Assembly (NCBI RefSeq): GCF_021495345.1
Contig: NZ_CP099397.1
Span: 1,054,001-1,118,000 of the forward strand
Origin: Pseudomonas hydrolytica
GTDB taxonomy: Bacteria; Pseudomonadota; Gammaproteobacteria; Pseudomonadales; Pseudomonadaceae
Length of the DNA: 64,000 nt
Reading direction: 5' to 3'
Below the pieces are notes generated by a model. That model worked only from the letters and a program-made list of their open reading frames with translations. It had not been told where the DNA came from and made no database searches. Shown here in pieces: positions 21,158 to 28,986 of the stretch (position 1 is its first letter; each line of letters begins with the position of its first letter). The position numbers and the translations under genes were made by a program.

Positions 21158-21687
21158 TGATTATGTGGGCGCGAATCGACAGCGGTACCGTGGCCGAAAC
21201 CACGGAAATCAATCCTGCCGGACGTTATCACCCCTCGTTGGAATGGGTTGAATGTCCGCCCGAAGTCAAGCCTGGTTGGCTTTATAGCAACGGGGCGTTC
21301 TCGCCACCGGAAAGCAAGCCTCAGGTAGTGACCAAGGAGGACGTAGATGCGGAACGGGATCGTAGGATCGATTCTGGCGTTGAGTTCGCTGGCGTCGTGT
21401 TCCAGTCGCGGGCGACCGACCGCGAGAACATCGCTGGCGCCGCCCAGCTTGGCTTCATGGCAATGGTTGCGGGTGTTCAGCCCGGCGACTTGCGTTGGGC
21501 TAATCCGGATCAGGACTTCACCTGGATCGCTTTGGACAACAGCCTCGTGCCGATGGATGCTCAAACGGTGGTGGCCTTTGGCAAGGCGGCGGCGGAGCGC
21601 AAGCAAGCGCTGATCTTCGCCGCGCGGCAGCTCAAGGACATGTCCGAGATCCCGGCCGACTACACCGACGACAGGTGGTGGCCATGA
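21157..21687 (+). CDS. Tail fibre assembly protein (DUF4376)
   Basis: About 176 residues. Three in-frame ATGs (21151, 21157, 21163) are possible; 21157 overlaps the fibre stop as TGATG and is taken. The C-terminal half (ERDRRIDSGVEFAGVVFQSR to about 175) is the DUF4376 fold, common in fibre chaperones. It should help fold or trimerise the preceding fibre. Confidence 0.8.
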   Translation: MIMWARIDSGTVAETTEINPAGRYHPSLEWVECPPEVKPGWLYSNGAFSPPESKPQVVTKEDVDAERDRRIDSGVEFAGVVFQSRATDRENIAGAAQLGFMAMVAGVQPGDLRWANPDQDFTWIALDNSLVPMDAQTVVAFGKAAAERKQALIFAARQLKDMSEIPADYTDDRWWP

Positions 21688-22148
21688 TCATGATGGGGCG
21701 CTTTCCTCTGCCGCTGAATGTGCAGCTGCTCGATGGCGGCGAACTGGCCCGCCTACTCACCGAGTTCATGTACCACGACCCGACCGGGCCGACTGTACAC
21801 GTGCCAGCCGGCTTCGAGACGGACTTCGCCAGCGTGCGCCCGCTGCGCAACATCGCCGTGGGCCTGCTGGCCCTGAGCTTAGTGATTGGCTGGTTCCTGC
21901 CGGTGCTGGGCGCGACGGTCGGCACTGCTGGCTATGGCGCCCTGGCGCTGTATGCCAGTGTCGTCGGCTATGGCCACGCGGCGGCGACCATTCATGACCG
22001 TCTGTACGCCACGGGGGAGTTGTCTCGCGATTGGGCGGATCGGGTGTTCTACAACGCCCTGCGTGCCAGTGGCATTGCCCGATGGCGAGCCTGGTTGATG
22101 TATGCCGGCGTCCGCCTCGGTGGGCACTGGCGCTACAAGAAGAAGTAA
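21684..22148 (+). CDS. DUF1353 phage protein with inserted membrane segments
   Basis: 154 residues from ATG 21684, overlapping the chaperone stop by 4 bases. The VPAGFETDFASV box and the later IHDRLYATGELSRDWADRVFYNAL are the two conserved DUF1353 blocks. Between them this protein has about 50 hydrophobic residues (from NIAVGLLALSLVIGWFLP), enough for one or two membrane passes, whereas the usual form has a short linker. Function is unknown; members occur near lysis or fibre genes. Confidence 0.75.
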   Translation: MIMMGRFPLPLNVQLLDGGELARLLTEFMYHDPTGPTVHVPAGFETDFASVRPLRNIAVGLLALSLVIGWFLPVLGATVGTAGYGALALYASVVGYGHAAATIHDRLYATGELSRDWADRVFYNALRASGIARWRAWLMYAGVRLGGHWRYKKK

Positions 22149-22260
22149 AGAGAGGCGACCCGTTTCGAGTGTTCCAGCACCCAAACGGGCCGCAGCTGGG
22201 ATATCCAGGCGGATCCGGTTGGGCTGTTCTGATTGATCTGGCCAGATACTCATATAAATA

Positions 22261-22278
22261 GCCCGCCATGTGGCGGGC
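22261..22278 (+). terminator. Hairpin after the phage tail block
   Basis: GCCCGCC and GGCGGGC pair around ATGT. There is no strong T run, so termination is likely but not certain. It lies between convergent genes. Confidence 0.5.
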
Positions 22279-22308
22279 TCTACCTATGATTGATGGCTAG
22301 ACCCACGC

Positions 22309-22758
22309 TCAAGCTGTCTCCTTGCTAAGCACCTGGCCGAGGATGCTGACAAGCAGTCTGAACGGTACGGTGTCGTTGCCGCCCTCAGCAAGCTTGCGGC
22401 CAGGTGCTGAATAGACCGCCAGCTCCCTGTCTAGGAGGATGCGTGCAGCGTTCACCATCGTTCCCTCTAAAGGGTTTGGCACCAGTACTAGTAGTTCGGC
22501 ATAGAGTTCATAGCCTTGCTCGCCCTCAGCAGCTAGGGGGTTTACCAGGATGCTGAACTCCTTCCCGAGCACCTTGCCATTCATCCTCCATGGTGCGGGT
22601 GATACTGGCTCAATTGATGCCCTAAATCCCTTGAATTGGTCGCACATTGATGGCCAGTAGTCGGCCAAATACTCCAACTGATGCTCGATTCTCTTCCACC
22701 CGTTGGCCAACCCAGCAAGGTGACGCTCCGCTTCTTTGTAATCATCCACCAGTTTCAT
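22309..22758 (-). CDS. Unknown protein at the right end of the prophage
   Basis: 149 residues, not recognised. GAGGG lies 7 bases before ATG 22758, so it is probably expressed from its own promoter, opposite to the tail genes. The sequence is soluble, has aromatic residues early (WKRIEHQLEYLADYW) and a DRELAVYSAPGRKLAEGG stretch. Base composition is less GC-rich than the tail genes. Single reverse-strand genes next to the fibre block of Pseudomonas prophages are often host-benefit cargo, but nothing here shows a specific role. Confidence 0.6.
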   Translation of the reverse strand: MKLVDDYKEAERHLAGLANGWKRIEHQLEYLADYWPSMCDQFKGFRASIEPVSPAPWRMNGKVLGKEFSILVNPLAAEGEQGYELYAELLVLVPNPLEGTMVNAARILLDRELAVYSAPGRKLAEGGNDTVPFRLLVSILGQVLSKETA

Positions 22759-22823
22759 GCTTTTCCCTCTTGCAGCAGTCTGTGATAGCCGGAAGCCAGT
22801 AAAGTCGATTCAAGGGCGTTTCT

Positions 22824-23200
22824 CAATGCCAAAGATGCCGCAAAGCGGTGGCACCCATCGCTATACGAGGCATGCCAAATCCACCGCCAGGCTGTGCCAA
22901 AGTCGGCGCGCCCTTACAGCACAGACGCAGGAGCGGTTGTGCTTTAGAAAATCTCGCAAGCTCGCGACCCGGTCCCGTCAGGAGGCCGAGTGGAGGTGTT
23001 GCGTAGGGGGGCGAGCCGCAGGGATGCGGCGAGAGGCTTAATGGGCCAGGGACGGCCCATGTAAGCCGGCCCCCGGAGCGGCACCGGAGCGAGGGAAGTT
23101 TCGCGCAGCGAAACCCGGATGCCGGGTGCCCTTCTTTGGCACACCTTTCTTGGGCAAGCAAGAAAGGTGTGGCGCCCGTAAGGGGCGCAACCCAAACATT
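22824..23200 (-). repeat. Structured interspersed repeat, right copy (inverted)
   Basis: Reading the reverse strand, five hairpins follow the same order as the left copy: 23172-23188 (GCGCCC/GGGCGC), 23140-23171 (13-bp stem, loop CTTGCC on this strand), 23098-23114 (GTTTCGC/GCGAAAC), 23035-23067 (outer stem GGCTTA/TAAGCC, inner TGGGCC/GGCCCA) and 23015-23030 (GCCGCA/TGCGGC). Loops and joining sequences match the copy at 11146; stems do not but still pair. The remaining bases between 22759 and 23267 hold no gene I can support. Confidence 0.8.
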
Positions 23201-23267
23201 CAGCTGACGCGGTAACGGATAGTGCCAAGCCAGTAAGCGATACGCACACAAACTTGCCAGTTCGGTA

Positions 23268-25064
23268 TCAGGCCTTTTCCGCCGGGGCCACCGGGGCGTC
23301 TCCGTTGGGCTGGCGTCTGTCACGGCCCCACTGGAGGGCGATGAGAATCAGCGTCGGGATGCCCAGCAGCGCGGTGGCGAGGAAGAAGTGGGCGTAGCCG
23401 AGCTTCTCCACCATCACCCCGGAGTAGCCGCCGATCAGGCGCGGCAGCAGCAGCATGATGGAGCTGAGCAGCGCGTACTGGGTGGCGGAGAACTTCAGGT
23501 TGGTCAGGCTCGACAGATAGGCGACGAAAGCGGAGGTGGCCAGGCCGGCGCTGAAGTTGTCGCAGCTGATGGTGACGATCAGCATGTTCAGGTGCGGGCC
23601 CATGCCTACCAGCAGCATGAACAGCAGGTTGGTCGCCGCCGAGGCGAAGGCGCCGATCAGCAGGATCGGCATGATGCCGAAACGCACGATGAGCAGGCCG
23701 CCGACGCCGGCACCGAGGAGGGTCATGATCAGGCCGAACACCTTGCTGACGCTGGCGATCTGTTCCTTGGTGAAGCCCTGGTCGATATAGAAGACGTTGG
23801 CCATCACCCCCATCACCGTGTCGGACAGGCGATAGGTGGCGATCAGGCTCAGCAGCAGCAGCGCCTGCCAGCGATAACGCACGATGAAATCGTTGACCGG
23901 CGTCAGCACCGGCGCCATGCCGCCCCAGAACAGGCTGGAAATGGACAGGCCGGTGAGCAGGGTATAGAGCAGGGCGCGCAGGAAGGCGCGGTCGTAGTAC
24001 AGCAGGTCTTTCAGGCTCAGCTGGCCCTGCAGCATCAGCAGCAGATCGCTGTCGTAGTACTGGGTGACCATCGCCGGCACGGAGATCAGCAGAATGATCA
24101 GCAGCAGCACGGAAAGTAGCTGGTGGAAGAAGCCGTACTTCGCCGCCGCGGTCTTCAGCACCGGCGCCAGGCCGCCCCAGAACAGCCCGGAGGCGCTGAC
24201 GCAGGCCAGCGCGGTATAGAGCATCGCCCGCATGAACGCGCGGTCGTTGTAGAGCAGGCTCTGCACCGTCACGTCGCCCAGCAGCGTCGCCACCAGATCG
24301 CTCTGGTAGAACTGGATGAACAGGGTGGGCACGGAGATCACCAGCACGATGACCGCCATGATCGCCAGCAACTGATGGAAGAAGCCGTGCTTGGGCGGCG
24401 GCGCATGGATATGCGGCGGGGCCGGCGGTTCGCGCATCCAGATGGAGGTGAGCAGCCCCGGCAGCATCAGCAGGGCAAATACCAGGTAGGTGCCGGCCCA
24501 GGCGCTGAACTGATAGTTCTTCGCGGTGGAGCCGAAGCCCTCGGCAAAGTACAGCGCGCCTGCGGTGGCCAGCAACGCGGCGACGCGGTAACCGGTCATG
24601 TAGGCGGCGGCCAGGGCGGCCTGATGCTCGTCGCCGAGAATCTCCAGGCGGTAGGCATCCACGGCGATGTCCTGAGTGGCCGAGGCGAAGGCCACCAGCA
24701 CGGCCAGGGCGATCAGCCAGGACAGGTGGGTCTGCGGGTCGAAGTTGGCCATGCCGACCAGGCCGATGGCGACCAGCCCCTGAGCCAGCACCAGCCACGA
24801 GCGACGGCGGCCGAGCTTGCCCAGCAGCGGCAGGCGCCATTGGTCGAGCATCGGCGCCCATACCCACTTGAAGGCGTAGGCCAGGCCGATCAGGCTGGCG
24901 AAACCGATGGTCTCGCGCGCCACGCCGGCTTCGCGCAGCCACACCGAGAGGGTCGAGAACACCAGCATGTAGGGCAGGCCGGCGGCGAAGCCGAGAAGCA
25001 GCAGAGCCAGGGTGGCGGGATTGGCGTAGGTGGCGAGGGCTTCTCGCCAGGATTTGCGTGGCAT
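23268..25064 (-). CDS. ampG: Muropeptide permease AmpG (MFS)
   Basis: 598 residues from ATG 25064. AmpG imports GlcNAc-anhydroMurNAc peptides for cell-wall recycling, which also sets AmpC beta-lactamase induction. The N-terminal GFAAGLPYMLVFSTLSVWLREAG and DQWRLPLLGKLGRRRSWL (MFS loop 2-3) are typical. Residues 225-308 and 309-392 are a tandem duplication: both run from K(H/Y)GFFHQLL to LFWGG(L/M)APVL. The total is about 100 residues more than E. coli AmpG and close to the P. aeruginosa length as I recall it. The upstream alkyltransferase-like gene ends 43 bases before, so the two may be co-transcribed. Confidence 0.95.
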   Translation of the reverse strand: MPRKSWREALATYANPATLALLLLGFAAGLPYMLVFSTLSVWLREAGVARETIGFASLIGLAYAFKWVWAPMLDQWRLPLLGKLGRRRSWLVLAQGLVAIGLVGMANFDPQTHLSWLIALAVLVAFASATQDIAVDAYRLEILGDEHQAALAAAYMTGYRVAALLATAGALYFAEGFGSTAKNYQFSAWAGTYLVFALLMLPGLLTSIWMREPPAPPHIHAPPPKHGFFHQLLAIMAVIVLVISVPTLFIQFYQSDLVATLLGDVTVQSLLYNDRAFMRAMLYTALACVSASGLFWGGLAPVLKTAAAKYGFFHQLLSVLLLIILLISVPAMVTQYYDSDLLLMLQGQLSLKDLLYYDRAFLRALLYTLLTGLSISSLFWGGMAPVLTPVNDFIVRYRWQALLLLSLIATYRLSDTVMGVMANVFYIDQGFTKEQIASVSKVFGLIMTLLGAGVGGLLIVRFGIMPILLIGAFASAATNLLFMLLVGMGPHLNMLIVTISCDNFSAGLATSAFVAYLSSLTNLKFSATQYALLSSIMLLLPRLIGGYSGVMVEKLGYAHFFLATALLGIPTLILIALQWGRDRRQPNGDAPVAPAEKA

Positions 25065-25107
25065 CAGGCTCGAATCTGGGGCAGGGGTATCGGATTGGTA
25101 GCGCACT

Positions 25108-25482
25108 CTAACTGTTGTGCTCCATCGGGCGCCAGCCGTGCCGACGCATATCCACACGTTCGTTCAGGATGCTGACGCCCTCGGCGCGCAGGCGGGCCCG
25201 CTGCTCGGCGCCCGAGGCGCTGCCGGCCGCCAGACTCAGGCGTCCGCCGGCCGCGATCACGCGGTGCCAGGGTAGCGTCGTGCCCTCCGGCAGTTGGCTC
25301 AGGGTACGCCCGACCCAGCGCGCGGCGCGGCCAAGCCCGGCCAGCTGGGCCAGTTCGCCATAGCTGACGACCTTGCCGCTCGGCACCTGCGCCAGCACCA
25401 GATACAGGGCCTCGCGGCGGGCGTCGGCGCTTGCCGGCGGCGGCGCCTGCCATGCAGACTCTGGCGGGTTCGTTCCAGTCAT
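25108..25482 (-). CDS. atl: Alkyltransferase-like protein (ATL), MGMT fold with Trp in place of Cys
   Basis: 124 residues matching the DNA-binding domain of O6-alkylguanine-DNA alkyltransferase. The active-site motif PCHRV reads PWHRV with Trp72, so it cannot take up alkyl groups itself. ATL proteins bind O6-alkylguanine, flip it and hand the site to nucleotide excision repair. The helix-turn-helix stretch VVSYGELAQLAGLGRAARWVGR with the Arg finger is intact. The ATG at 25482 lies 16 bases from the start of the divergent DUF481 gene, so promoters must overlap coding sequence. Confidence 0.9.
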   Translation of the reverse strand: MTGTNPPESAWQAPPPASADARREALYLVLAQVPSGKVVSYGELAQLAGLGRAARWVGRTLSQLPEGTTLPWHRVIAAGGRLSLAAGSASGAEQRARLRAEGVSILNERVDMRRHGWRPMEHNS

Positions 25483-25498
25483 GTGGGTCTTCCTTATC

Positions 25499-26491
25499 AT
25501 GCGCGTACTGCTCGCCTTGATCCTTGCTGTCCTGATGAACCCGGCCCTGGCAGACACCGTCTGGCTCAACAACGGCGACCGTCTGAGCGGTGAGATTGTC
25601 CTGCTCGATGGCGGCAAGCTGGCGCTCAAGACCAAGTATGCCGGCCAGGTGCTGATCGACTGGAAGGATATCGACACCCTCAGTTCGGACAAGCCCCTGC
25701 TGGTCAGGCGTAGCGGTTTCGACAGCGAGCGAGGCGAAAGGTTGGCCGCCGCCGGCAGTGGCATGGTGCGGGTACAGGGCGAGCGCGAGTACGTGCTGCC
25801 GCTGGCGCAGATCACCCGCCTGGTTCCGCCGCGCCCGCTGCTGGAGGACCGTGTCTGGGAGGGCAATCTCGATGCCAAGCTGGACATGAAGCGCAACCAG
25901 AACGACGTCGACGAGTGGAAGCTCAAGGGCAATACGCGGGTCGAGCATGGTCGTTGGCGCCACGTGCTCAGTGGCGAGCTGGAGCGTGAGACCAAGAACG
26001 ACAAGAAGGTCGAAGACAACTGGGAGCTGGAGTACGACCTCGACCGTTTCTTCACCGAGCACTGGTTCTGGCGGGTCGGGCTGGAGCAGAGCGAGGATGA
26101 GTTCGAAACCATCGACCGTCAGCGCATTCTGGGTACCGGGCCGGGGTATCGCTTCTGGGACAACGAGTTGGGACGGTTCGACCTGATCGGCCAGTTCAAC
26201 CGCGTGCGTCTGGAGTCCGATCTGGCCGATCGGGCCTTCAACACCACCTCCATCGAGCTGGACTACAAGCGCCTGCTGTGGGGTACGCGTCTGGAGTTCT
26301 ATGCCAACGCCGAGCTGCAGCTCCCGCACATCGATGAGATCGACTACGTGCTCGACAGCGAGTTCGGCCTGCGTTATCGCCTCAACCAGTGGGCGCGGCT
26401 GTCGCTCCTCTACGAGCTGGATCAGCTGCGAGGCCTGGGCCAGACGGTTTCCGACCGCCATTACCTGCTCGGCGTCGGGATCGGTTGGTAA
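25499..26491 (+). CDS. DUF481 outer-membrane-type protein, copy 1
   Basis: 330 residues from ATG 25499. A signal peptide (to ALA before DTVW) exports it. Residues about 19-100 are a small beta domain (VWLNNGDRLSGEIVLLDGGKL), and about 110-330 is a DUF481 beta barrel with alternating aromatic strands, ending in the typical ...GIGW. The function of DUF481 proteins is unknown; they resemble salt-induced outer-membrane proteins. ATG 25481 is an alternative start 6 codons upstream. A paralogue follows. Confidence 0.85.
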   Translation: MRVLLALILAVLMNPALADTVWLNNGDRLSGEIVLLDGGKLALKTKYAGQVLIDWKDIDTLSSDKPLLVRRSGFDSERGERLAAAGSGMVRVQGEREYVLPLAQITRLVPPRPLLEDRVWEGNLDAKLDMKRNQNDVDEWKLKGNTRVEHGRWRHVLSGELERETKNDKKVEDNWELEYDLDRFFTEHWFWRVGLEQSEDEFETIDRQRILGTGPGYRFWDNELGRFDLIGQFNRVRLESDLADRAFNTTSIELDYKRLLWGTRLEFYANAELQLPHIDEIDYVLDSEFGLRYRLNQWARLSLLYELDQLRGLGQTVSDRHYLLGVGIGW

Positions 26492-26640
26492 GCCGGTAAC
26501 TCCCTCCGCCAGCCGCGCCACGCGGTGCCGCTCGGCGGAAACGCTGAACTCCGCTGCGCGTGGCCGGTCAGCTCTTGCTCTAGCGTCGGGCTTGCGCATA
26601 ATGCCCGGTTTTTCGCCCACCAGAGCCGTATAGACCTGCC

Positions 26641-27654
26641 ATGTCGCGTGCAAAATCCTTATCCCTGCTTGGTCTGAGCCTTACCATGCTCAGCTCCGCA
26701 ACCCTAGCCGATACCGTCTGGCTGACCAATGGTGACCGCCTGACCGGCACCATCCGCTTCTTCGACGGCAGCAAGCTGCTGCTGGAAACCGACTATGGCG
26801 GTTCCATCCCGCTGAGCTGGAAGAAGATCGCCACCCTCGAGAGCGACCACGAATTGCTGGTCAAGCTCGGTCCGGTCAACGGTGAGCGCGCCAAGGCGCT
26901 GCTCGCGGCCGAGCCGGGCAAGGTGACCCTGGCCAATGGCGATGTGCCGACCACCGTCGAGCTGGCGCAGATCGAGCAGATCATGAAGCCCAAGCCGCTG
27001 GTGGAGGACTTCACCTGGAAGGGCAACGTCGATCTGGCCCTGGACTACAAGCGCGGCGAGCGCGATTCCGACGACTACGATGTGGACGTCAAGACCCAGG
27101 CGCGTCATGGCCTGTGGCGGCACAACGCGCAGGCCGATTACAACCGCGAGCTGAAGAACGACGTGGTGAGCACGGATAACTGGAGCGCCGAGTACGCCCT
27201 CGACCGCTTCCTCACCGAGCAGTGGTTCTGGCAGGGGCGCTTCGAGTACAAGCGCGATCGCATCGAAGAGGTCGAGCGCCAGCGTACCCTGGGTACCGGT
27301 CCGGGTTACCAGTTCTGGGACAACGAGCTGGGCGCCTTCTCCATCGCCACCCTGGCCAACCGCAGCGACTACCGCTACAGCGATGGCGAGCAGGATCGGT
27401 TCTACGCCTTGAGCGTCAAGTGGGATTACAACCGCTACCTGATCGGCAAGACCGTGGAGCTGTTCAGCTCCGGTGAAGTCGGCAAGCCGCTCGAGGGCGT
27501 GGCCGACTACACCCTGGATGCCGAAGTGGGCCTGCGCTACAAGGTCACCGACTGGGCCTCGCTGAACATGAAGGCCGAGAAGGACATCGTCAGCGGCGCC
27601 GACGGCGACCTGGACGAAACCCGCTACACCCTGGGCTTCGGCGTGGGTTGGTAA
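26641..27654 (+). CDS. DUF481 outer-membrane-type protein, copy 2
   Basis: 337 residues, paralogous to the preceding gene throughout: signal peptide, DTVWLTNGDRLTGTI opening, W(K/D) pattern, then the barrel with RTLGTGPGYQFWDNELG, nearly the same as RILGTGPGYRFWDNELG in copy 1, and a final GVGW. There is a 149-base gap between them with no gene. The second copy is a little longer in the N-terminal domain. A bidirectional terminator follows. Confidence 0.86.
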   Translation: MSRAKSLSLLGLSLTMLSSATLADTVWLTNGDRLTGTIRFFDGSKLLLETDYGGSIPLSWKKIATLESDHELLVKLGPVNGERAKALLAAEPGKVTLANGDVPTTVELAQIEQIMKPKPLVEDFTWKGNVDLALDYKRGERDSDDYDVDVKTQARHGLWRHNAQADYNRELKNDVVSTDNWSAEYALDRFLTEQWFWQGRFEYKRDRIEEVERQRTLGTGPGYQFWDNELGAFSIATLANRSDYRYSDGEQDRFYALSVKWDYNRYLIGKTVELFSSGEVGKPLEGVADYTLDAEVGLRYKVTDWASLNMKAEKDIVSGADGDLDETRYTLGFGVGW

Positions 27655-27678
27655 GCAGGCCGGTTGGTCGCTGAAATG

Positions 27679-27708
27679 AAAAGCCCGCGATTCACTCGCG
27701 GGCTTTTT
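27679..27708. terminator. Bidirectional terminator between DUF481 and uraA
   Basis: AAAGCCCGCGA and TCGCGGGCTTT pair around a 5-base loop with A and T tracts on both sides, fitting convergent genes. Confidence 0.88.
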
Positions 27709-27721
27709 CGTTGCAGCAGGC

Positions 27722-28984
27722 TCAGCTCTGTTCGAGATCCCGGTTGCGCCAGCCGGCGCCGCCAGGCAGCAGCAGGTTGAGCAGCAGGGCGCTGACCGCG
27801 CACAGGGAAATGCCCGACAGGGCGAATTCCTTGCCGCCGATCACCATGCCGCCGATGCCGAATACCAGTGTCACCGAGACGATGATCAGGTTGCGCGCCT
27901 CGGACAGATCGACCTGATGGCGGATCAGGGTATTGAGGCCGACCACGGCGATGGAGCCGAACAGCAGGCAGAGAATGCCGCCCATCACCGGAGCCGGAAT
28001 GCTTTGCAGGGCCACGCCGAACTTGCCGATGAAGGCCAGGGCAATGGCGAAGACCGCAGCCCAGGTCATGACTTTCGGGTTGTAGCTCTTGGTCAGCATC
28101 ACCGCACCAGTGACTTCGGCGTAGGTGGTGTTGGGCGGGCCGCCGAACAGGCCAGCTGCCGAGGTGGCCAGGCCGTCGCCGAGCAGGGTGCGATGCAGGC
28201 CGGGCTTCTTGACGAAGTTCTTGCCGGTGACGTTGCCGATGGCGACCACGCCGCCGATATGCTCGATGGCCGGCGCCAGCGCCACGGGCACCATGTACAG
28301 GATCGCCCCCCAATGCAGCTCCGGTGCGATGAAATTGGGCACGGCGAGCCAGGAAGCCTGTGCCACTGCGCTGGTGTCGATCACCCCCAGCACGGCCGAG
28401 ATCGCGCAGCCAACGGCGATGCCGGCGAGAATCGGCACCAGACGGAAAATGCCGCGGCCGAGCACGGCCACCAGCAGGGTGGTGAGCAAGGCCGGCATCG
28501 AGATCATCATCGCGGTGCTGTAGGGCACCAGCTCGACGCTGCCGTCACCGGCCTTGCCCATGGCCATGTTCACCGCCACCGGCGACAGCGCCAGGCCGAT
28601 GGAGATGATCACCGGAGCAATCACCACCGGCGGCAACAGGCGGTCGATGAAGCCAGGGCCGCGCAGTTTCACCAGGGCCGAGAGCAGGATGTAGACCAGA
28701 CCGGCGGCGATCACGCCGCCCATCACCGCAGGCAGGCCGAACTCGCCCTTGGCGGCCAGGATCGGCGCGATGAAGGCGAAGCTGGAGGCCAGGAACACCG
28801 GCACCTGGCGCTTGGTCACCAGCTGGAACAGCAGGGTGCCGATACCGGCGGTGAACAGCGCGACGTTGGGGTCCATGCCGGTGATCAGCGGCATCAGCAC
28901 CAGAGCGCCGAAGGCCACGAACAGCATTTGCGCGCCGGAAATGCCCTGGCGCCACAGCGGGTCGTTGAATTCCGTTCGCGACAT
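27722..28984 (-). CDS. uraA: Uracil:proton symporter UraA
   Basis: 420 residues with about 14 hydrophobic segments of the nucleobase-ascorbate/NCS2 fold. It imports uracil. The family signatures ISIGLALSPVAVNMA and AIEHIGGVVAIGNVTGKNFVKKPGL are present, the latter holding the substrate-binding Glu (AIEH). It lies 2 bases after the upp stop on the same strand: the pair imports uracil and converts it to UMP, as in other gammaproteobacteria. Confidence 0.95.
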   Translation of the reverse strand: MSRTEFNDPLWRQGISGAQMLFVAFGALVLMPLITGMDPNVALFTAGIGTLLFQLVTKRQVPVFLASSFAFIAPILAAKGEFGLPAVMGGVIAAGLVYILLSALVKLRGPGFIDRLLPPVVIAPVIISIGLALSPVAVNMAMGKAGDGSVELVPYSTAMMISMPALLTTLLVAVLGRGIFRLVPILAGIAVGCAISAVLGVIDTSAVAQASWLAVPNFIAPELHWGAILYMVPVALAPAIEHIGGVVAIGNVTGKNFVKKPGLHRTLLGDGLATSAAGLFGGPPNTTYAEVTGAVMLTKSYNPKVMTWAAVFAIALAFIGKFGVALQSIPAPVMGGILCLLFGSIAVVGLNTLIRHQVDLSEARNLIIVSVTLVFGIGGMVIGGKEFALSGISLCAVSALLLNLLLPGGAGWRNRDLEQS

Positions 28985-28986
28985 GC

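Larger units (their letters stand above)
11600..22758. mobile_element. Degraded Mu-like prophage remnant
   Basis: The order cI, ner, transposase N-terminus, lysis genes, tape measure, DNA circularisation, gp44-gp48-like baseplate, fibre and chaperone is that of Mu-like myophages. Missing are the MuA catalytic core, MuB, portal, protease, capsid, sheath and tube. Two fusion joints (about 13683 and about 14655) and an inversion (about 14655-15550) are visible. It sits between mscS and ampG, which I recall as adjacent in P. aeruginosa. Exact ends are uncertain: Mu-like phages leave only a short target duplication, and the terminal sequences appear lost. The bracketing repeats set practical limits at 11594 and 22824. 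Confidence 0.85.

Noticed and set aside
23140..23188. Intrinsic terminator for ampG in the right repeat
   Set aside because: The hairpins belong to the repeat structure and have no T tract on the ampG strand; they may still slow transcription.
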